A stretch of 64,000 bases of DNA from Shewanella olleyana. Its GTDB lineage: Bacteria; Pseudomonadota; Gammaproteobacteria; Enterobacterales; Shewanellaceae. The notes below the pieces were generated by a model, which made no database searches, was not told the DNA's origin, and saw nothing but the letters and a program-made list of their open reading frames with translations. A program made the position numbers and the translations under genes. Below, piece after piece: positions 44,968-53,960 of this stretch (positions are counted from its first letter, which is position 1; each line of letters opens with the position of its first letter). The stretch is from positions 112,087 through 176,086 of the forward strand of contig NZ_JAKILD010000007.1 of NCBI RefSeq assembly GCF_023283825.1. Direction: 5' to 3'.

Positions 44968-47445
44968 ATGGAAGCATCCGGTTCAGTATTGAATAATCAA
45001 TTTTCTATTAGCCAGTTTGGCGAATATTACTTACCGAGTATTAACCGAAATACCTTTGAAAAAGTGGATTCTACGACTGCGTTTAAACAAAAATTTAAAC
45101 AGGATATTTTCGCTAAAGACACACTACATATTGTCTTGGGTTTAGATTCTGGATTATTGGTAAATTACATTTTAGAAGCGCCTAAAACTGAAGGCAGTAA
45201 ATACATTTTTGTTGAATTGCCAGAAGTCATGAACATGCTCAATATTGATATACCAACTGAGCAACAGGATTACCTAAAAGTCATCAGTTTTGATGAGCTA
45301 AAACACCATATTGAATCTGCTGAAGACGACTTATACTTTATTAAAGACCAAATTGCTGTGACACTTTCACTAGCCGCTTCATCAGGAGTGATAGAGGAGT
45401 ATTCAACTTTATACAGCCAAGCTTATCGAACCATAAATCAGCACTCTATTTCACATAAAACCAACTTTAACCAAAAAGCTTTTTTTGAACAGCAGATGTT
45501 TAACGTGGCTGAAAATCAGTTACCTGCATCATTATTAAGGAATAAGTTTCTTGGTAAAACTGCAATAGTCATTGGCGGTGGCCCGTCACTGGATCTACAT
45601 CTAGAGTGGATACAAGAAAACTATCATCAACTCTTTATCTTTACCGTTTCAAGGTTTGCAGCAAAGCTCTCCCAAGCTGGTATTCCCGCACATATTATTG
45701 TTTCAGTTGATCCCCAAGATACCAGCTTTGAAGTGAATCGTGACATGATGAAATTAGCAGGAGAAAGCCTGTTCATCAATTCACATCATGTCAATCATAG
45801 AATTCTTGCTCAATGGCAAGGTAAGTCCCTATTTTTAGGCAACCAACTTCCCTGGGTTGATACAGACAACATCCCCACTATTGGACCAACAGTCACAAAC
45901 AGTGCCATCAGAATCGCCATAGAAATGGGGTTTGTACAAGTATTATTAACTGGCGTTGATTTTTGTCACTCTCCAACTGGGGTCACCCATGCTAAAGGTA
46001 GCATTGAAGCCAGTGCCGGCAGTAATAATAGTACAATCCATGAGTGGGTTGAAACCTATTCTGGGCAAATAGCCGAAACACCTATTCAATTACTATACGC
46101 AGCTCAAGGGCTTGAAGAGGAAGCTTCGCAATTTCCAAATGTTGAAATTATTAACCTCTCAAAACACGCTGCAAAATTAAAAGGCGTAAATTATAAAAGC
46201 ATCAAAGATATCAATATTGTATCTGCACAATGTTCCCCTGCTCAACTATTGGCAATGATACCGTCGAGATCCAATAATGAATCAAGCTTTCTTAATACAT
46301 TAGAAGCTGAAATCACCGAGGCTAAAAATGCTTTTATCAGCATTCAAAAACTGTCAAAAAAAGCATTGAACTTAAATAACTCAGCGAGAAAACTGAAACC
46401 TGACTGCAGAGAATACCAAGCTAAAGTTAAAGAAATAGATAGCATTGAAACTAAAATCAATAAGAAGTTTCATCGCTATAACATGTCGATTAAAGTATTT
46501 GGTTATTTTGAGTTCTCTCAGTTTCTGACCACAAAAAAAACACAAGATTGGTCAGAGCAACATATGCTTAAGATGACACAGCTGTATTACAGCGCATATG
46601 AAGTCATCACTCAAAAGCTACAAAAGCTGACAGAAACAGCGATAGAGACGATTAGAATTAGACGTGAAGAAACTAAAGTTCAGCCCAACATTGAGCTGCT
46701 TACCGCTGGTTGGAACAAATACAATCAACCAGGTCGAGTATGGTTATTGGATCAAAAGCTCGATGAAACATCTTTAAATACATTATCAGCAAAAGAATCA
46801 GAACAATTAGCAGAATCAAAAAAGCAATATCAAGAGCAGTTAACTAGTTTTTCTCATCCATATTTTGCCATGAAAAAAACCAATCAGAATTTAGATAATA
46901 CATTAGCCAAAATTCTGGACTTAAAGAAACATGACAACATAAATGGGCTAACTTTACTCGTTAACAGCATTAGACCTTTAATCGAAAAAGATGCTTTTGC
47001 GGCAAGGTTACTACTCCTTGTAGAGCATTATATTCATTTCATAGGGAAAGAATATGAATCTTCGTTGCAGTCTTTATTACAAATAAACAAGGCTGATAGA
47101 ACAGAACTAGAGCTCAAGCAACTGTTATTGTTGGCTTTAAAGCTTCATCAACTCGATCTTGCAGAAGAAACTATTAAAAGTCTTTCACTGTACAGCGATG
47201 AATATTTCCCTCAGCTTGCTCATATTTTCTCGATACAAGGCAATAATCAGCAGGCACTTGATACCTATCTAGATTATTTAGATAAATATCCGACGGATGA
47301 AGCCACTTTACTTAAGCTTGGAATTTTTCTTGCTAAAATTGGTCAACTTGAAGGAGCGAAATCAGCTTTTGAACAAGTGTTAAGTATTAACCCTGATAGT
47401 CTTTCAGCAAAAAATTATTTGGAGCAAGTACTTCAGCTCGCTTAG
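44968..47445 (+). CDS. Maf-family motility-associated glycosyltransferase (DUF115/MptE-like) with TPR-like tail
   Basis: Maf proteins transfer nonulosonic acids such as pseudaminic acid to Ser/Thr of flagellin before export. The product is 825 residues. The N-terminal part is at about 1-190. The MptE-like core at about 195-370 starts with the nucleotide-binding stretch TAIVIGGGPSLDLHLEWIQ and continues VSVDPQD and TGVDFCHS. A long helical part follows. The last ~150 residues look like TPR repeats (AHIFSIQGNNQQALDTYLDYL, then KLGIFLAKIGQLEGAKSAFEQ). An AAGAAGG site precedes the ATG. It faces the pse operon on the opposite strand across the tRNA gene. Confidence 0.9.
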   Translation: MEASGSVLNNQFSISQFGEYYLPSINRNTFEKVDSTTAFKQKFKQDIFAKDTLHIVLGLDSGLLVNYILEAPKTEGSKYIFVELPEVMNMLNIDIPTEQQDYLKVISFDELKHHIESAEDDLYFIKDQIAVTLSLAASSGVIEEYSTLYSQAYRTINQHSISHKTNFNQKAFFEQQMFNVAENQLPASLLRNKFLGKTAIVIGGGPSLDLHLEWIQENYHQLFIFTVSRFAAKLSQAGIPAHIIVSVDPQDTSFEVNRDMMKLAGESLFINSHHVNHRILAQWQGKSLFLGNQLPWVDTDNIPTIGPTVTNSAIRIAIEMGFVQVLLTGVDFCHSPTGVTHAKGSIEASAGSNNSTIHEWVETYSGQIAETPIQLLYAAQGLEEEASQFPNVEIINLSKHAAKLKGVNYKSIKDINIVSAQCSPAQLLAMIPSRSNNESSFLNTLEAEITEAKNAFISIQKLSKKALNLNNSARKLKPDCREYQAKVKEIDSIETKINKKFHRYNMSIKVFGYFEFSQFLTTKKTQDWSEQHMLKMTQLYYSAYEVITQKLQKLTETAIETIRIRREETKVQPNIELLTAGWNKYNQPGRVWLLDQKLDETSLNTLSAKESEQLAESKKQYQEQLTSFSHPYFAMKKTNQNLDNTLAKILDLKKHDNINGLTLLVNSIRPLIEKDAFAARLLLLVEHYIHFIGKEYESSLQSLLQINKADRTELELKQLLLLALKLHQLDLAEETIKSLSLYSDEYFPQLAHIFSIQGNNQQALDTYLDYLDKYPTDEATLLKLGIFLAKIGQLEGAKSAFEQVLSINPDSLSAKNYLEQVLQLA

Positions 47446-47628
47446 ACATTCACCTAGCCTATAGCGATTTTATATTAACGAATTCATCTTATGATTTTTC
47501 CTGGTTAGAGGTACGTTAATTTATGAGGAAAAAACGTGATAATCACTGATTCAATAAGGAAAATAGATTAGAAGTGGCTAAGGACTAAGCAACTAAATTT
47601 AAACACTTTTAATCAAAGGTAAAACTTG

Positions 47629-47634
47629 TATAAT
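47629..47634 (+). promoter_or_regulatory. -10 box of the tRNA-Arg gene
   Basis: A perfect TATAAT lies 10 bp upstream of the tRNA. The -35 region (about 47606-47612, TTTTAA) is a poor match to TTGACA. Confidence 0.55.
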
Positions 47635-47643
47635 TAGCGAAGT

Positions 47644-47719
47644 CTCCCTATAGCTCAACAGGATAGAGCAGTCGCCTCCTAAGCGATCGATCAGGGTTCG
47701 AGTCCTTGTGGGGAGACCA
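47644..47719 (+). tRNA. tRNA-Arg (anticodon CCT)
   Basis: This 76-base gene folds as a complete cloverleaf. The acceptor stem CTCCCTA pairs with TGGGGAG (one G-U), and the D stem is GCTC/GAGC. The anticodon stem GTCGC/GCGAT encloses loop CTCCTAA, with CCT at 47678-47680. The T arm CAGGG-TTCGAGT-CCTTG precedes discriminator A and encoded CCA. It reads the AGG arginine codon. It sits at the end of the minus-strand glycosylation operon. Confidence 0.97.
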
Positions 47720-47760
47720 TATTCAACTATTCCCGAAGAGCTAAGCAGTTAAACTAAAAA

Positions 47761-48828
47761 TCAGTCATTTAAGCTATTGTGTCTATAGAGGCGTAACTCA
47801 GAGTTAAATCCATCAATAGTTTCAAAACCAAACGGATGAATATTAGTAGAAACCAGTTGGTAGTCAGGTAAAAACTTATCGTAATCATTGGCTTTGATTT
47901 GCTGTTGTACGCCAGCTTGATTGCCATTAGTGGCAAGCTGCTTTCCTTCCCTTAAGTTTCTCAATAAGACATATTTAGACTTTAAACGTGATACATGTTT
48001 AAGATAGTTCTCAACGATATCTGGCTCCATTTCCTGGAACGAAATAAAGTTAATAAATAAATCTAGCTCTCCAGTGACGCTAGGCAGTTGCCAAGGGCAC
48101 ATTACGGCACCTTTATATTGGCTCGCTAAATGTGATAATGACAAGTCATCGCTATTTTTTAGCATCTGATAGTCGGCAATTTTGTCTCTGCCGAATATTG
48201 ATTGGAGATAGTAAGTTGAAAACAAACATGTTGGTGCTATGTCCACATTTAAATAAAAAGTATCATTACGTTCATCGCTGAGTAATATCTCTCCAAGAGA
48301 GCCGAAACCTCCACCTATTTCTAACACCGTTTTAATAGGAACATCTGAAATTTGCTGTTTTAAAAAGTTCAAGCCGAGCAAGTAATTTAAACTTGAACGG
48401 CTAAACTTTCGATTATCAAACTCAAACTGCTCTATAGGTGCACCCACGGCACTTTCTGTAAAGTTATCTGTAAATGGTTTTTTATTCGTTTCACTCGCTT
48501 TATACACTCTAAAGTCACTTCTAGCGTGATTTTCACCAGATAAGAAATCTTTCATCGAAAGCAGAGCTTTATTATCACCAACAAGTTGGCTCTCGCACAT
48601 TGATAGCATACCTTGATATTTCTCAGGGCACGTTGCCCATCCATGAAATAAGTAGGTTGGAACAAAAAAAGATAATGCACTTTGTAAACTGCGAAAATGC
48701 TCAATACCATGGATTTCAATATCTTTTTTTAAACCATTTGCACCAAATTGCCAAAAACTAGTGGGTAAATACTTTGAATCTACTTGTTGCATATCTTGGC
48801 TAATAAGCTCTATTTGTTCTAACCACAT
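47761..48828 (-). CDS. Putative sugar O-methyltransferase (SAM-dependent, NanM-like family)
   Basis: This 355-residue protein is a class I SAM-dependent methyltransferase of the type annotated as putative sugar O-methyltransferase. The SAM-binding motif I (VLEIGGGFGSLGEILL) lies at about 165-180, followed by LNVDIAP. No signal peptide or membrane helix is seen. It is the last gene of the pse operon, 23 bp past the FkbM gene. Position suggests it methylates the pseudaminic acid derivative or the flagellin glycan. That role is inferred. The tRNA-Arg gene lies just beyond its 3' end on the other strand. Confidence 0.75.
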   Translation of the reverse strand: MWLEQIELISQDMQQVDSKYLPTSFWQFGANGLKKDIEIHGIEHFRSLQSALSFFVPTYLFHGWATCPEKYQGMLSMCESQLVGDNKALLSMKDFLSGENHARSDFRVYKASETNKKPFTDNFTESAVGAPIEQFEFDNRKFSRSSLNYLLGLNFLKQQISDVPIKTVLEIGGGFGSLGEILLSDERNDTFYLNVDIAPTCLFSTYYLQSIFGRDKIADYQMLKNSDDLSLSHLASQYKGAVMCPWQLPSVTGELDLFINFISFQEMEPDIVENYLKHVSRLKSKYVLLRNLREGKQLATNGNQAGVQQQIKANDYDKFLPDYQLVSTNIHPFGFETIDGFNSELRLYRHNSLND

Positions 48829-48851
48829 GGCACAGCTTCCTCGAATATTAT

Positions 48852-49937
48852 TTATTTGATGTTAACTTGCTTAGGAACGCAATAAAGCACGGTTTCTAAC
48901 AACATGTCTCCATATACCCTTAAGTACATGTCATAATTGGGGTTTATCTTCATTATCAATGCAGGAATTTGCCAAAGATCGGCTGGGGTATGATAGAGAC
49001 AAATAGCCAAAATAGGACAGTAATCTTTAATGATCCTACTAGCTCCATTTAATGCTGCTTGTTCTGCTCCTTCGATATCCATTTTGATAAAGTTTGGCTT
49101 GGCGCCATAAACTACGTCATCTAGCGCGACGCAATGAATGGTGTCAGAGTTGATACTACCTAATGAAAGTTTACTCGATGTATTACTTTCAGCTTCAAAA
49201 TTCAGTTGAGCACTTTCACTCCATACACCAGATGGATATACAAAAATATTGGTACAGTTTTGTACAGTAGATAATGCAAAAACCGCTTGCTTTAATCCCT
49301 CTAAATTATTTGGATCCGGTTCAAAGCTAGCGCAATATTCAATCTGAGTATGTTTAGATTTTGCCACTTCAAATAATTGAGTTAAGGTATCACCATTGTA
49401 CGCACCAGCATCAATAAATCTAACATTCTCAAGCGAATTAAATGCTGGCACATCATCGGAAAAATATTGTACCTGACGATCAGGTGTTACATAATCTGCA
49501 ATATCAAAGTCGGTTCTAAAACGGACAATTTGTGCCAGTAACGCTTTACTTTGTTCATCAGAAAGCCATTCATTAAACTGAGAAATGCCTTTTTTATTGA
49601 CTCGCTCATCCAGCTTGTTGCTATACCACAAGCTGTGCAGTTTCAGCTCGTCAATAATTGTAGGAAAACTCTTGAGCGATTGGGTAAAGTCAAAAACATG
49701 CAGAAAGCCTAACTCAATTAACTCTCTTTTTATTTTTTCACTTATTAGACCAACAGAAATATACACTTTCGTTGTTTTATCAAGGATTTCTGCAGGCTTT
49801 AACACTGGAATACCTTCAAGAACGGCCTTAGTTGAGTAGCTATCAATAACACCAATGACATTGACGTCACTGGCTTTTATTGCACGTAAAAATATCTGGC
49901 CTTGTATTCCTGCTCCAAATAAATAAACATTACTCAT
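48852..49937 (-). CDS. FkbM-family methyltransferase with N-terminal nucleotide-sugar-binding-like domain
   Basis: This protein of about 361 residues has two parts. The first ~120 residues form a Rossmann-like segment (VYLFGAGIQGQIFLRAIKASDVNVIGVIDS), as in many sugar-modifying enzymes. The rest (about 170-355) is an FkbM methyltransferase domain with FIDAGAYNGDTLTQL and FIKMDIEGAEQAALNGA. I place the start at the ATG at 49937 with GGAG 9 bp upstream, giving an 8-bp overlap (ATGAGTAA) with the upstream ligase. It probably methylates the glycan, and the substrate is inferred. Confidence 0.8.
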   Translation of the reverse strand: MSNVYLFGAGIQGQIFLRAIKASDVNVIGVIDSYSTKAVLEGIPVLKPAEILDKTTKVYISVGLISEKIKRELIELGFLHVFDFTQSLKSFPTIIDELKLHSLWYSNKLDERVNKKGISQFNEWLSDEQSKALLAQIVRFRTDFDIADYVTPDRQVQYFSDDVPAFNSLENVRFIDAGAYNGDTLTQLFEVAKSKHTQIEYCASFEPDPNNLEGLKQAVFALSTVQNCTNIFVYPSGVWSESAQLNFEAESNTSSKLSLGSINSDTIHCVALDDVVYGAKPNFIKMDIEGAEQAALNGASRIIKDYCPILAICLYHTPADLWQIPALIMKINPNYDMYLRVYGDMLLETVLYCVPKQVNIK

Positions 49938-51468
49938 CAGTTTGCTCTCCATATAACATAACTCTCAGCATGTCGGTCCAGCCATCATTGAGCTCACAAT
50001 ATTCTTCCCTCAGCATTAGCTTTGATACTTTACCCGTTGAAGTTAAAGGTAAAAACTCAGGAAAAAAGAATTTTAAGGGCCGCTGAAATGGTGCAAGTGT
50101 TTTATTGGACAATTTACGTAACTCTGGCTCTATATTGTTATTATTGTCAGTAATACAGACAGCGATAATCACTTCCCCAAGCAAGCTATCATCAATACCA
50201 ACTACAGCGACTTCATTAAGTAGTTCATGCTTTAATAATGCAGTTTCTATATCTTTGGGGTAGATATTAATCCCACCAGAAATAATGATATCTTTTTGGC
50301 GACCAACGTAAGTCAAAAAACCTTCATGGTCGACTTTTCCAATATCACCAGTTAAGAAGTACTCATCTTTTAGTGCAGCTTGAGACAATGATTCATTTTT
50401 ATAATAGCCATTAAATCTTAACGGTGATTTAACAGCAATTTGGCCAATTTCACCCACTTCTGCAGCTTTTAAGTCTTCATCAAGAACCAAAACATTAACC
50501 TGTTCGCAGGGAGCGCCAACTGTTTGGTATTTTTCACTGGCATCTTTCGGTGCTAAATTAGTCGCAACAGCAATTTCTGTTGCGCCATAAATCTCATGAA
50601 AATCACACCCTATGGCCTGAAAAACTTGGGCTTTAAAAGCTGCATCAATAGGTGCTGATGAAGTCACGATAGTACGTAAGCTATTTAACGCTTGTGCATT
50701 AGATAGCAAACTGTTTTTAAGTGCGTATAAATGAGATGACACCGCAATAATAAAACTAACCTTTTGAAGTTTAACTGCAGCTAACCAAGCCGCTGGAGTA
50801 AAACGCGAAAGGTGCACCATTTCAGCACCTAATAATAGAGGTACAAAAGTAAGACGTTGCCCTAAAGAATGAAAAAAAGGTGAAGCACACAAAACTATGT
50901 CGTTAGCTGTTAATTGATACAAGGACCATGTTTGTTCAGCCCTGGCAAGCTTGACATCCTGAGAAATCATTATAGGTTTAGGCTTTCCTGTTGAACCAGA
51001 TGATAAGGTAATCAAATAATCATCTGCTTTCATCCACTCCTGAACCCTCAAATCAGATAACATATCAATATTGTTCATTTGTTCATCAACTGTGTCAGTG
51101 AACAAATAAGTAAGCTGAGTTTGACCTAATGTTTTTTTGATAAATGCTTTCTTGCCAATTACCATTGTGGCATCAACAGCTTCACAGGCTTGCTGAAGTT
51201 GCTCTGGAAGCATATGAGCATTCATTGGAATACAGCATCCGCCTAACTTAGCTAAAGCGAGACTGACACAAACATTATCTATTTGATCAAGCGTAATTAA
51301 TGCAACGCGTGGTCTGATGCCATTGCAATGAGTCAGTATACGTGCAGCAATGTTATCCACCATATCCAGCAATTGAGCATAAGTGTAATGCTGCTCATCT
51401 ATATGCAATGCAACTTTATCAGGTGATAAAAGAACCATTTGTTGAAAGCGAGAATAAATAGGAGACAT
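49930..51468 (-). CDS. AMP-dependent acyl ligase (ANL superfamily)
   Basis: This 512-residue enzyme is an acyl-AMP ligase of the ANL superfamily. The phosphate-binding loop is LITLSSGSTGKPKPIMIS (about 160-177). FHEIYGATE (about 290), YFLTGDIGKVDHEGFLTYVGRQKDIII (about 375-402) and the C-terminal lysine region (PLTSTGKVSKLMLREEY) are all present. It is 7 bp downstream of the acyl carrier protein gene, so it probably loads an acyl group onto that carrier. Within this operon it likely supplies the acyl group for the sugar. The acyl chain is unknown. Confidence 0.88.
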   Translation of the reverse strand: MSPIYSRFQQMVLLSPDKVALHIDEQHYTYAQLLDMVDNIAARILTHCNGIRPRVALITLDQIDNVCVSLALAKLGGCCIPMNAHMLPEQLQQACEAVDATMVIGKKAFIKKTLGQTQLTYLFTDTVDEQMNNIDMLSDLRVQEWMKADDYLITLSSGSTGKPKPIMISQDVKLARAEQTWSLYQLTANDIVLCASPFFHSLGQRLTFVPLLLGAEMVHLSRFTPAAWLAAVKLQKVSFIIAVSSHLYALKNSLLSNAQALNSLRTIVTSSAPIDAAFKAQVFQAIGCDFHEIYGATEIAVATNLAPKDASEKYQTVGAPCEQVNVLVLDEDLKAAEVGEIGQIAVKSPLRFNGYYKNESLSQAALKDEYFLTGDIGKVDHEGFLTYVGRQKDIIISGGINIYPKDIETALLKHELLNEVAVVGIDDSLLGEVIIAVCITDNNNNIEPELRKLSNKTLAPFQRPLKFFFPEFLPLTSTGKVSKLMLREEYCELNDGWTDMLRVMLYGEQTDE

Positions 51469-51475
51469 ACTGAAC

Positions 51476-51730
51476 CTATGATGACCATTTATTACAAACA
51501 GCTTGAGCTAAGCCTTTAATTGTCTGTAATTCTTCATTTGCCAGCTCTATAGGTTTAAATTTGACATTAAATTCTGATTCTAATGTCATGATCAAACTCA
51601 AAATAGCAAATGAATCTAGCAAACCCTCTTTAACAAAGTTACTGCCATCATTTATGCTGATATCATCATTATGTTGTTGGATATAAGATGTAATATATTC
51701 AACGACTTCCCCAACCCGTTCATTTTTCAT
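51476..51730 (-). CDS. Acyl carrier protein
   Basis: This is a small carrier protein of 84 residues (start at the ATG at 51730, because a TTG at 51748 lacks support). The phosphopantetheine attachment site is Ser40 in GLLDSFAILSL, the conserved DSx motif of carrier proteins. The protein is acidic and helical. It lies 22 bp after pseI and 7 bp before the acyl ligase. The pair looks like a dedicated acyl-loading module, distinct from the fatty-acid ACP by its operon context. Confidence 0.88.
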   Translation of the reverse strand: MKNERVGEVVEYITSYIQQHNDDISINDGSNFVKEGLLDSFAILSLIMTLESEFNVKFKPIELANEELQTIKGLAQAVCNKWSS

Positions 51731-51752
51731 TTTCAATTCTCTATTCAATTAC

Positions 51753-52817
51753 TTAAGCAATAACATCCCAGCTCAACCTGTCACCCGCTTTCAAATCAAT
51801 TGATGCTTTCCTTCCCAATACTAATGGAAGGTACTTAGGTGCAAGTCCATAGCCTGGTCTGACTGAACGAATGTTTAATTCTGTAATGGAGTCACCAGCT
51901 TTGATGTCTTGTGAGACATACAAAGAGCGTCTTCCGTTACTGTTTTTAGCTGCTTCAGGGGTCAGACTATATTCAACTTTACCAATAGCTAGTTCAGCTC
52001 TTCTAATTTCTGTGATCATATTTTTAAACTCATCAACCGTTAATGAGAAAAAACTATCAACAGTTTCTTCTCCATCATCAAGTTTAATGTGCTTTTCTAT
52101 CACACATGCCCCCATTGTGACTGCTGCGATTGATACACCAATGCCAACCGTATGATCTGAAAGTCCTACAGGACAGTTAAAAGTCTGCTCTAGGCTCTGA
52201 ACTGTTTTTAAGTTCACTTCTTCTGGAGGAGTTGGATAAGCTGTTGTACATTTTAATAAAATGACTTCTTTACAGCCATGTTCAGTTAAACAGTCTACTG
52301 CACGGGCTATATCACTTAAGCTTGCTAAGCCCGTTGAAACAATTACAGGCTTGTTAGTCATAGCGACTTTTTTGAGTAACCCTAAATCGACAATTTCAGG
52401 CGATGCGATTTTATAAGCTCGAACAGGAAACTTCTCTAATTCATCTACAGATGTGTTATCAAATACTGATCCAAATAGCTCAACGCCTAACTTTTCTGCT
52501 TCAGCAAATAAGTCTGGCAACCATTCCCAAGGTGTATGAGCATACTCATATAAATGATACAAATTTTTGTATTTAGACCAAGCATTATCTTGTGGAATAG
52601 CAAAATCACCATGACTAACATTTAATGTAATAGTGTCAGGACGGTATACTTGTAGTTTGATAGCATCAGCACCAGTAGAAGCTCCAGCTCTTAATAATTC
52701 CAGTGCTTTTGATAAGCTGCCACCATGATTACCTGACAACTCAGCAATGACATAAGCCGGTTTGCCTGCAGCAACTTCTCTCTCACCAATTTTCACGGTA
52801 TGCGATAGTACAGTCAT
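51753..52817 (-). CDS. pseI: PseI, pseudaminic acid synthase
   Basis: PseI condenses 2,4-diacetamido-2,4,6-trideoxy-L-altrose with phosphoenolpyruvate to give pseudaminic acid. I place the start at the ATG at 52817, which has GGAG 8 bp upstream. The product is 354 residues. The NeuB-type barrel holds IAELSGNHGGSLSKALELL, LKCTTAYPTPP, GLSDHTVG and VIEKHI, and a C-terminal SAF (antifreeze-like) domain spans about 290-354. PseI versus legionaminic-acid synthase is decided mainly by the neighbouring pseB, pseC, pseF and pseG. Confidence 0.92.
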   Translation of the reverse strand: MTVLSHTVKIGEREVAAGKPAYVIAELSGNHGGSLSKALELLRAGASTGADAIKLQVYRPDTITLNVSHGDFAIPQDNAWSKYKNLYHLYEYAHTPWEWLPDLFAEAEKLGVELFGSVFDNTSVDELEKFPVRAYKIASPEIVDLGLLKKVAMTNKPVIVSTGLASLSDIARAVDCLTEHGCKEVILLKCTTAYPTPPEEVNLKTVQSLEQTFNCPVGLSDHTVGIGVSIAAVTMGACVIEKHIKLDDGEETVDSFFSLTVDEFKNMITEIRRAELAIGKVEYSLTPEAAKNSNGRRSLYVSQDIKAGDSITELNIRSVRPGYGLAPKYLPLVLGRKASIDLKAGDRLSWDVIA

Positions 52818-52828
52818 GGTTCGCTCCT

Positions 52829-53959
52829 TCATGTTAAATTTATCCATTGTTGCTGTTGATGTGATTGAGTAGCAGCATCCAGTAATACCAAGCCATCATG
52901 AGCATGTTGCCACCCAAAAACATAAGGAGAGTTATGGTAACCGCTGAGTTTAAACTCATTTAAAGCATCACCAATATCTCGATAAAGGTTGGCAAATGCT
53001 TCAATAAACCCACCAGGATGTCCAGGTTTGAATCGTTCTATAATCTCATCAGGAAAGTAACAATTACCTCTGTTATATATAGTCTCAACTGATTGCTGAT
53101 TAAATATTCGTAACACCTCTGGTTCTTCTTGAACCCAATGACCACTACCTTTGTCACCAAATACTGAAATTTTTAATCCATTTTTATGACCAATTGCAGT
53201 TTTACTCACCCAATAAGAAGCACGTATATCCTGTTCGCATTTCAACCAAATATTTGCATCATCCACAATCCCATCAAATACAGAAAAATGATTAAAATCA
53301 GCATTAACACTTAATGGTTTACACCCTGTGACAAAGTCAGATATATGATGAACATGTACAGCCAAATCGAGTAACAAAGTTGGAATATCGCCATCCATGA
53401 GTCTCCATGCTTGAGGTGTCATGGAATTAATATCTTGAATGAACCCATCTGAAGGCATTTCAGCCCTAATTTGTAATATGTTACCTATATCACCCGCCGC
53501 GACATGACGTTTTAGTACTCTTAGCATTGGGTAACCACTATAATTAAATGTTACCGCTAGAAAACCATTGGCTTCCTCTAACGCCTTTTGAATAGCTAAA
53601 GATTGTGAAACACTTGCAGCCATCGCTTTCTCACAAATTACAGCAATACCTGCATAAAGTAGCTCACAAACAATCTTTTCATGGCTAGGTGTCGGAGTAA
53701 GCACAACCACAGCATCTAATGTTTTGCCTTTCTCTTTAATATATTGTTGCCAGTCAGTATAAACTTGTGAGGCATCAAGCCCCCAATATTCACCGGTTTG
53801 CTCGCTTTTGCCTCTGTCACGAGAAAAGCAACCTGATGTTAATTTCCAAAAACCATCAAGCTGACAAGCTACGCTGTGGGCATAGCCCACAGCTGAGTCA
53901 TGCGCGCCACCGATAAAACCAATATGTAATGGGGTATTATTCAATTTGAATTTATGCAT
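52829..53959 (-). CDS. Gfo/Idh/MocA-family oxidoreductase in the pse operon
   Basis: This 376-residue protein is an NAD(P)-dependent oxidoreductase of the Gfo/Idh/MocA type. The nucleotide-binding start is LHIGFIGGAHDSAVGYAHS, then VVVLTPTPSHEKIVCELLYAGIAVICEKAMA. The conserved EKA/EKP-type motif holds the catalytic lysine. I place the start at the ATG at 53959, 1 bp after the pseG stop codon. A TTG at 53977 would overlap pseG. It is not one of the six known pseudaminic-acid enzymes, so it is probably a tailoring step. The substrate is inferred. Confidence 0.85.
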   Translation of the reverse strand: MHKFKLNNTPLHIGFIGGAHDSAVGYAHSVACQLDGFWKLTSGCFSRDRGKSEQTGEYWGLDASQVYTDWQQYIKEKGKTLDAVVVLTPTPSHEKIVCELLYAGIAVICEKAMAASVSQSLAIQKALEEANGFLAVTFNYSGYPMLRVLKRHVAAGDIGNILQIRAEMPSDGFIQDINSMTPQAWRLMDGDIPTLLLDLAVHVHHISDFVTGCKPLSVNADFNHFSVFDGIVDDANIWLKCEQDIRASYWVSKTAIGHKNGLKISVFGDKGSGHWVQEEPEVLRIFNQQSVETIYNRGNCYFPDEIIERFKPGHPGGFIEAFANLYRDIGDALNEFKLSGYHNSPYVFGWQHAHDGLVLLDAATQSHQQQQWINLT

Positions 53960-53960
53960 T

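Noticed and set aside
47720..47760. Search for a second tRNA 3'-end copy that would mark an integrated island
   Set aside because: I found no direct repeat of the tRNA-Arg 3' end and no integrase gene in the window.
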